A stretch of 64,000 nt of DNA. Source: Alphaproteobacteria bacterium. Its GTDB lineage: Bacteria; Pseudomonadota; Alphaproteobacteria; Micropepsales; Micropepsaceae. Shown piece by piece: positions 58,141 to 64,000 of this stretch; position 1 is the stretch's first letter, and each line of letters begins with the position of its first letter. A program made the translations under genes and the position numbers. The notes under the pieces are model-generated. The model had not been told where the DNA came from and searched no databases. It was given only the letters and a program-made list of their open reading frames with translations. The stretch lies in assembly GCA_028871345.1 (NCBI GenBank), contig JAGWNK010000001.1:124001-188000 (forward strand), given 5' to 3'.

Positions 58141-60216
58141 CTACATGCTGATCCCGAGGCTGCGATCACGCTGGCGGCCGAAGTTCCACTGCACGTCACG
58201 GCCGCGAACCCATCCACTAATCTCGCGGCTCTTCTCACGTTCCAGATCGGGCCGCCAAGGCACGAGTGCAAATTCACGGGAATGGCGCTCAACAAGCGCG
58301 TATTTGCCGCTCACAAGCTCGACGGCGCCTCTGTAGCGGCCGGAGAGGTGTTCGCCCTCTTTGGGCATGCGGAAGGTGCCACCACGCTCCTGGGCGATCT
58401 GCGCGCCCTTCTCGCCGATCTCGCGATCGGCCAGCGTCGTCATCAGGTTTTGAGGATAGAACACCCGGCCGTCTTGCTTGCGGGCCAAGCCTTGTTCCAC
58501 CAACCACTCCTGACGGCGGACCAGTGCATCATGCAATTCCCGGCCAAAGCCGGCGTCCCGCAACGCCCGCGGGCTTTCGCTAAGCAGCTCCTGGTCGAGG
58601 AAGGTGGCTGCCCTGGCGTCCACCAGCGTATCGAGGTCGGCGATGGCGATCACGCGGACGGCGAGCTGGCGGTTGTGCTTGGCCTCATGCGCTTTGACCC
58701 GTTCCAGGAAGTCGTCGGGGACGCGCCACATGGTGTCGCTCACTCGCTCGACGATACCGGCACGCTCCAGCGTTTCGAGCCGCCTGAGATGTTCGTTGTA
58801 GTAGCCCGGCCTGCCCCGTCCTTCGTCACGTGCGACGGAGGAATCAATAATCGGCTCATAAGCCCCGCCGTTCTCCCGGGCGTAGTCGGCAATGTTGTGG
58901 TCCGCGTGCCGGACCTCCGGCGTGGCTCGGCCTAAGCCCACGAGATCACCGATCTTGACGCCCTCGGCATTGTGCTGTGGCATCTCGGCGTAATGCACGC
59001 GGCCGTCAGCGCCGTCCACCAGCACATGCACCCGGTCGGTCATCTCGTTAAGTGCCAGCCCCTTGCCGATGACCCGGCCCGGTATCCAGCGCTGAATGTC
59101 GGGGCCATGGTGAATGGCGAACTCGCTCACGCCGCGTTCAACACCAAACTCACGCATCTCACGATGCATGGTCTTGATGATGTCGCCCCGCTCGCCCATC
59201 GCCCGGAGCGTCCGCTCCAGGTTCGGCGACAGCGTCCACTGGCCGGTCTCGGCCTCCTTCGCCAACCCCATACGCTCCAGCTTCTTTAGCCGCTTGAGGA
59301 GGCGATAGCGCTGGGCATCGCCGAATGTCCCTTCTTCCTGGCTCAGGCGGGTGTCCAACTCCAGCTTCTCGCCGCCCTGCTGCACCAGCTCCCGGTCGAG
59401 CCGGGTGAAGCGTTCCTGGTCCACCTCCCGGTCGAGCTGCTGCTGGACCTCCAACTCGCTCTGCAGGCCCAGGTCCCGGGTAAGTATCTCGCTGGCGCGA
59501 TAGCGGATGCCGTGCGCGATGTAATCACCCGCGATGTTCAAGGTCTTGCCGTCGTCGGTGACGCCGCGCACCACGACATGGCTGTGGGGGTGACCGGTAT
59601 TGTGGTGATCGACCGCCACCCAATCGAGTTCGGTATCCAGGTCCTGTTCCATCTGGGCCATCAGCTCGCGCGTGAAGCTGCGCAAGTCGCCGATCTCGAT
59701 CCCGTCCTCCGGCGCCACGATGAAGCGGAACTGGTAGCGGTCGTCCTCACCGCGGTCCAGGAACGCATTGCCGTCAGCGTGCTCCAGGTCACGGCCGTAG
59801 AGCCGTCCTGGCTCACCCTCGCGGCTGACTCCGTCGCGCTGCAGATAGCGCACATGCGCGTACCCTGCCCGGCTCTGCGGTCCCCGCAGCTTCACGACGC
59901 GCGCCTTCACCACCACCCGCCGCATCCGCATCCGCTGGCCGCTGTTGCTGTCAAACTTCCAGCCGTTGTCGACGGGAAAGGTCCTGACGATCTTGGCGCC
60001 GCGACCACGCGCGTTGAACCGGCCGGTCCGCGGCTTGCCATCGCCACGCTTGCCACGCGCCAGCCGCCGGGGATTGCCACCCGCTTTGGCGACAGCCCGC
60101 ATGAGCTGACGGTGGAACGAACCGACCTGTCGAGCAGACCGCTCGGCGCTACTGCCCGTATCGGCGCGCGGCTTGCCCAGCTTGGGCTCGAAGAGATCGT
60201 ATTGCTCGTCAGACAT
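58141..60216 (-). CDS. VirD2-type relaxase / mobilisation nuclease (DUF3363)
   Basis: The 691-residue protein from ATG 60216 has a basic N-terminal region (NPRRLARGKRGDGKPRTGRF), the relaxase domain with the metal-binding histidines in DWVAVDHHNTGHPHSHVVV, and a long DUF3363 C-terminal part (RYRASEILTRDLGLQSELEV, then several helix-rich blocks). Such enzymes nick at an origin of transfer, so the island could be mobilised by a conjugative system. No mating-pair genes are in the window. The 14-codon extension to 60249 needs a GTG start and is less likely. Confidence 0.9.
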   Translation of the reverse strand: MSDEQYDLFEPKLGKPRADTGSSAERSARQVGSFHRQLMRAVAKAGGNPRRLARGKRGDGKPRTGRFNARGRGAKIVRTFPVDNGWKFDSNSGQRMRMRRVVVKARVVKLRGPQSRAGYAHVRYLQRDGVSREGEPGRLYGRDLEHADGNAFLDRGEDDRYQFRFIVAPEDGIEIGDLRSFTRELMAQMEQDLDTELDWVAVDHHNTGHPHSHVVVRGVTDDGKTLNIAGDYIAHGIRYRASEILTRDLGLQSELEVQQQLDREVDQERFTRLDRELVQQGGEKLELDTRLSQEEGTFGDAQRYRLLKRLKKLERMGLAKEAETGQWTLSPNLERTLRAMGERGDIIKTMHREMREFGVERGVSEFAIHHGPDIQRWIPGRVIGKGLALNEMTDRVHVLVDGADGRVHYAEMPQHNAEGVKIGDLVGLGRATPEVRHADHNIADYARENGGAYEPIIDSSVARDEGRGRPGYYNEHLRRLETLERAGIVERVSDTMWRVPDDFLERVKAHEAKHNRQLAVRVIAIADLDTLVDARAATFLDQELLSESPRALRDAGFGRELHDALVRRQEWLVEQGLARKQDGRVFYPQNLMTTLADREIGEKGAQIAQERGGTFRMPKEGEHLSGRYRGAVELVSGKYALVERHSREFALVPWRPDLEREKSREISGWVRGRDVQWNFGRQRDRSLGISM

Positions 60217-60781
60217 GCGATGAGTGTTCGGCCGCCCTGACTCGAACACAAGCGCGATCGCGGCTTTCCAGAGTGGCTTATCTCAACCACGAACGCTCGC
60301 GAACAACGTGCCGCCAAAATGCCGCCAACCGCACGACAGGCGTCCCACTATGCCGCCAAAGCAACTCTTCTTACCATCAAACAAATCCGCGACAGCGCCA
60401 CACGCGAGGCCACTCGCTTTATCTTGCACTTACACTCCCTTCGATACTGCCACTCATATCCGTGCGGTCGAGAATGAAGAAAGGTGAACAATGGCGAACC
60501 AGCGCGAAATCAACTGCACTCCCGAAGAAATCCAATAACGCTCAGCAGGAACCGACGGTGGTTTCTGGTATGTCATGGCGTGCTGCGATGGTCTGATCGC
60601 TCGAAGATTCGCGGCAAAGCGCTTCAAACATGATCGAGATTTGCAGAAGTTGGCGACCGAACGGGGCCCTTCTTGAGCAGGCCTACCGTCGCAAACATCT
60701 CTAACGATGGGATATATTTTATGCCAAACCGCTGCCCTCAAACCGCAAAATGCATGGCAGTACGTATGAGAAAATCGCGCT
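60217..60781. other. Region upstream of the relaxase, possible transfer origin
   Basis: About 565 bases with no supported gene. TGCCGCCAA occurs three times in 50 bases (60309, 60320, 60351). Short direct repeats just before a relaxase gene suggest, but do not prove, an origin of transfer. The right half is less GC-rich and encodes nothing clear. Confidence 0.4.
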
Positions 60782-61474
60782 TCAATCCGGCGCGCGCAGG
60801 CGATAACCGACGCCTTGTTCGGTCAAAAGCAGACGTGGCTGTTCCGGGTCGGCTTCGATCTTCTGGCGCAGCGTGCGGATGTAGATGCGCAGTTGCTGGA
60901 CGTCGGCGTCCGGGCTCCACAACTCGTGCAGGATGTGCTTGTGGGTGACCACCTTGCCGGCGTTGGTGACGAGCAGCCGCAGCAAATCATATTCCCGCGG
61001 CGTGAGCTTGACCTCTTCGCCGCGCACCGCGACCAGCCGACGTACAAGGTCGACGGAGAGATCACCGCTCTTGAAGATCGGGCGCTCGCCGGCCTGCTGC
61101 AGACGATGACGGACGGCCGCGCGGATGCGGGCCAGCAACTCGTCGATCCCGAACGGCTTGGTAACATAATCATCGGCCCCCATGTCGAGGGCCCGCACCT
61201 TGCCGGCTTCATCGGATCGCGCCGAGAGCACCACAATCGGGATAGCGTTGCCGGATTCGCGCACTTGCCGGACGACCTCGAAGCCGTCCAACCCCGGCAT
61301 TCCAAGGTCGAGAACAACAGCATCGAACGTTGCCGCACGTAGCTTTTCCAACGCTGTTGCACCATCTGCCGCCTCGGTCACCTGATAATGTTGGGCCGTC
61401 AGGCTGGTCTGCAAAAAGCGGCGAATGGGTGGCTCGTCATCAACAACAAGGATGTGGGGAGCGGTCGTTGTCAT
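60782..61474 (-). CDS. kdpE: KdpE response regulator
   Basis: The 230-residue OmpR-type regulator has the receiver Asp in [15 protein letters not shown] and Lys in [14 protein letters not shown], followed by a winged helix ([20 protein letters not shown] and [20 protein letters not shown]) with the KdpE-specific [13 protein letters not shown]. With KdpD it activates the kdp potassium-pump genes. Its ATG overlaps the kdpD stop (ATGA). Confidence 0.93.
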   Translation of the reverse strand: MTTTAPHILVVDDEPPIRRFLQTSLTAQHYQVTEAADGATALEKLRAATFDAVVLDLGMPGLDGFEVVRQVRESGNAIPIVVLSARSDEAGKVRALDMGADDYVTKPFGIDELLARIRAAVRHRLQQAGERPIFKSGDLSVDLVRRLVAVRGEEVKLTPREYDLLRLLVTNAGKVVTHKHILHELWSPDADVQQLRIYIRTLRQKIEADPEQPRLLLTEQGVGYRLRAPD

Positions 61475-64000
61475 GCGTCGTGATCCTGTCCGTCGGGCCC
61501 GGACACCAGCAGGTGGACGATGAATGCAGCGCCGCGCCGATCCCGGCGGTTTCCGGCGACGATCGTCCCTCCCATGGCCTCCATGAAGCCCCGGCAGATT
61601 GCCAGGCCAAGGCCGGTGCCGGCGCGCCGGCGATCGCCAGCCTGGACACGATAGAACTTGTCGAAAATGCGCTCCAGGTCGGATTCCGGTACACCCGGAC
61701 CTTCGTCCCGCACTTCAATGCGCGCGCGGTCACTCTCGCGCCGGGCGACGACCTCGATGTTGGTTCCGGCAGGCGCATACTTTCGCGCATTGTCCAGAAG
61801 GTTGAAAAGAACTTGCTCGAACAGGACCGGATCCATGCGCACGAGCGGCAAATCCCGCGCGATGTCGACGCTGACATGATGCTGTGCGAGCACACCGGCG
61901 GTGCGCCGCAGAGCGCTTCCAACAACGTCGCCCATATCGATGACCTCAAGCCGCGGCTGAATGGCCCCGGACTCCAGGCGTGTCATGTCGAGCAGGTTGG
62001 CGATGAACCGGTTGAGGCGCTCGGCCTCCTCCTGGATCATGGCCAGCAGCTCATCCTGAGAGGCATCGTCAAGTGTCATTCGCTGAGAGCGCAAGCTCGT
62101 GGCTGAGCCCAGAATGGAGGCCAGAGGGGTGCGCAAGTCGTGCGAAATCGAGGTCAAGAGGGCAGCCCGCAAGCGTTCCGTCTCGGCCGTCAGCTTGGCG
62201 CGGTCGATATCGGCAACCAGGTTGATGCGCTCGATGGCGAGCGCCGCCTGATCGGATAGCGCATCAAAGAGGCGCTTCTGGTCGGGTGTCAGCAAGGGCC
62301 CGGCGCGATCTGAATCGAGGCCGATGACACCCACAAGACCGCGGCCGGTGCGCATCGGCAGGAAAAACCGCTTGGCGCCGGGCAGTGTATCGGCGCCACG
62401 GCCCGCGGGGCTGGCATGTTCCCATACCCATTTGGCGGCCGCCATGTCGGCCTGATCCAGTTCGTCTTCGGGCGGATAACCGGCGCGGACCGCCACGGTT
62501 TCACCGTCGGGCAGAAGAATGACGACACGCACCTTCAGCATATGGGCAATCTGGTAAGCCGTGGCCCACAACAGGTCATCCAGGGAGAACACAACTGCCA
62601 GCTTGCGGCTGAAGAGATAGAGGTTCTCCGTCATGGCCGCTCTGTCACGTGTCAGCACCGCATGCGCGCGCACGCGGGCGGCCATGTTGCTGGCCACGAT
62701 GGCGACGAAACCGAAGAAGAACACGTTCACGACATTGGCCGGGTCGGCGATCGTGAAGGTGTAAAGCGGCGGCAGGAAGAAGAAATTGTAGGCCAAGGCG
62801 CTGACCACCACTGCCAGCAGCGCGGGCCACAGACCATAAGTGATTGCGCTCATGAACACGGCGGTGAGGAACACCAGACCGATATTGGACGGCCCGATCC
62901 GGAAATATTGCAGCGCAAGCCCCACCAGCAGAGCCACGCCAACCATCATCACACTGCCCAAATGGCTGGTGGGATTGAGTGCGGCTTCCAAAGCTGCCTC
63001 GAAGCGCTGTACGCTGAGGGATTTTGCGGTTTCACGACCCTTCATTGCCCGCGTCAGCTGATCGGGCACGACGTGCACCGCAATGCCGCCGGCCCGCCGG
63101 ATGATCTCGAAGGTCGTGGAGCGGCGCATCAAGGTCGACCACCACGAGCGGTGGGTGGTGGATGTGACGATGTGGGTGAAGTTGTGGGCGTGGGCGTAAT
63201 CCACAATGCCTTCGGCCACGTTCGAGCCCGGTACGGTGATGGCCTGACCGCCAAGTCGTGTCGCCACGCGCAGTGCATCGGCGATGCGGTCGCGCTCGGC
63301 ATCGGTGAAAGTTTGCGCGGTCGGCGTTTCCACATAGACGGCCGCCCAGGCCGCATGCAGCCGCTCCGCCAGACGGCGGCCATAACGCACAAGCGCGGCC
63401 CCGCCGGGACGTTCGTTGATGCGCACCAGCACGCGCTCGCCGGCTTCCCAGGGACCCTGGATGGCGTGCGAGCGCATGTAATTGACCATCTGCTCGTCCA
63501 CGCGTTGGGCGGTGCGGCGCAGCGCCAATTCACGCAATGCTGTGAGATTGCCCGGGACGAAGTAGTGTTGCGTCGCCCGCTGCGCCGCGTCGGGGAGATA
63601 GACCTTACCTTCCTTGAGACGCTGGATGAGGTCTTCCGGTGTCAGGTCCACCACTTCCACGTCGTTGGCGCGGTCGAGGATGGAATCGGGCACGGTTTCG
63701 TTGACACGCACCCGCGTGATCCGCGCCACCACGTCGTTCAGACTTTCCAGGTGCTGAACGTTGAGGGTGCTGTAGACGTCGATCCCGGCCGCGAGGATTT
63801 CCTCCACATCGAGATAGCGTTTGGGATGTCGGCTGCCTTCCACATTGGTGTGGGCCAGTTCGTCAACCAGTACGAGCCTGGGCTTGCGCAGCAGGATCGC
63901 GTCAAGATCCATTTCGGCCAGCACGTGCCCCCTGTAGGGCATGCGCTTCTTGGGGATATGCTCGATGCCCTTGGTCAGCATCTCGGTTTCGACACGACCA
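61471..64000 (-). CDS. kdpD: KdpD sensor kinase, N-terminus beyond window
   Basis: The visible 843 residues run off the right edge; the frame continues as [20 protein letters not shown], inside the KdpD N-terminal domain. Parts in order are the end of the KdpD domain ([20 protein letters not shown]), a universal-stress-like domain, four membrane helices (DUF4118; for example [20 protein letters not shown]), a GAF domain, the H-box [13 protein letters not shown], and the ATPase domain with [11 protein letters not shown] and [18 protein letters not shown]. KdpD senses potassium limitation and drives KdpE. kdpFABC is expected upstream, to the right of the window. Confidence 0.94.
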   Translation of the reverse strand, partial: GRVETEMLTKGIEHIPKKRMPYRGHVLAEMDLDAILLRKPRLVLVDELAHTNVEGSRHPKRYLDVEEILAAGIDVYSTLNVQHLESLNDVVARITRVRVNETVPDSILDRANDVEVVDLTPEDLIQRLKEGKVYLPDAAQRATQHYFVPGNLTALRELALRRTAQRVDEQMVNYMRSHAIQGPWEAGERVLVRINERPGGAALVRYGRRLAERLHAAWAAVYVETPTAQTFTDAERDRIADALRVATRLGGQAITVPGSNVAEGIVDYAHAHNFTHIVTSTTHRSWWSTLMRRSTTFEIIRRAGGIAVHVVPDQLTRAMKGRETAKSLSVQRFEAALEAALNPTSHLGSVMMVGVALLVGLALQYFRIGPSNIGLVFLTAVFMSAITYGLWPALLAVVVSALAYNFFFLPPLYTFTIADPANVVNVFFFGFVAIVASNMAARVRAHAVLTRDRAAMTENLYLFSRKLAVVFSLDDLLWATAYQIAHMLKVRVVILLPDGETVAVRAGYPPEDELDQADMAAAKWVWEHASPAGRGADTLPGAKRFFLPMRTGRGLVGVIGLDSDRAGPLLTPDQKRLFDALSDQAALAIERINLVADIDRAKLTAETERLRAALLTSISHDLRTPLASILGSATSLRSQRMTLDDASQDELLAMIQEEAERLNRFIANLLDMTRLESGAIQPRLEVIDMGDVVGSALRRTAGVLAQHHVSVDIARDLPLVRMDPVLFEQVLFNLLDNARKYAPAGTNIEVVARRESDRARIEVRDEGPGVPESDLERIFDKFYRVQAGDRRRAGTGLGLAICRGFMEAMGGTIVAGNRRDRRGAAFIVHLLVSGPDGQDHDA

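Noticed and set aside
57895-58935. A 346-codon plus-strand open frame
   Set aside because: Most of it is antisense to the relaxase gene and it has no recognisable domain.

Overview
The window reads as chromosomal DNA of a GC-rich alphaproteobacterium. Three genes tie it to the group that uses the CtrA/GcrA cell-cycle circuit: gcrA (18420-18869), the histidine phosphotransferase chpT (30629-31246), and the DUF1134/EipA envelope gene (36780-37352). Caulobacterales, Micropepsales/Rhizomicrobium or a relative would fit; I cannot name the genus from sequence alone.

Layout. 1-4.1 kb: end of a short-chain dehydrogenase gene, an isolated membrane protein, an epoxide hydrolase divergent from a CGNR regulator, and two tiny membrane-anchored proteins whose tails look like TonB boxes. 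4.1-9.1 kb: the stress triad prkA-yeaH-spoVR. 9.7-19.6 kb: housekeeping genes (GNAT, sixA, TerB-like, metZ, apaG, folE, hslO, argD-argF, gcrA, glutathione peroxidase). 19.5-22.4 kb: phoR-phoU-phoB without the Pst transporter. 22.4-27.0 kb: a fatty-acid/AMP ligase and an alkylation-repair run (Ada-AlkA fusion, Ogt, ICL/PEP-mutase-like enzyme). 27.1-29.3 kb: a cobalamin riboswitch and BtuB-type receptor. 29.3-32.3 kb: chpT-cheY-cheR, a DUF3553 protein and cysQ. 32.3-34.3 kb: a disrupted zone with a REP-associated transposase bounded by inverted repeats and a beheaded gene carrying two tandem TonB-box-like repeats. 34.4-38.3 kb: small membrane proteins, a lipase-like hydrolase, eipA and a lone secF. 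38.6-40.0 kb: arsR-arsM plus an unlisted 45-residue membrane peptide. 40.0-41.9 kb: twin hairpin repeats, dedA, and a rearrangement scar joining pieces of a PDZ protease and an FAD-linked oxidase.

The most interesting region is 42.0-53.2 kb. An eight-gene minus-strand operon encodes a TusA-like sulfur carrier, an MvhD-like iron-sulfur protein, a 911-residue HdrA-GltD fusion, a second HdrA, a small winged-helix-like protein, HdrC, HdrB and a DsrE-family protein. Next to it is an ArsR regulator with two cysteines spaced as in the persulfide sensor SqrR. Palindromes of the form ATTC-N8-GAAT sit before both the Hdr operon and the plus-strand run (small membrane protein, FadL-type porin, DUF2147 protein, membrane protein). 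I infer a regulon that senses reactive sulfur, in which sulfane sulfur or a disulfide is handled by an Hdr-like complex wired to NAD(P)H, with an outer-membrane channel for a hydrophobic substrate. An amtB gene follows.

From 54.96 kb onward the window is a mobile island: a tRNA 3'-end fragment (probable attachment site), tyrosine integrase, GNAT-type toxin-antitoxin pair, excisionase-like protein and a VirD2/DUF3363 relaxase. The last genes are kdpE and kdpD (truncated by the window edge), so a potassium-response system appears to ride on or next to the island.
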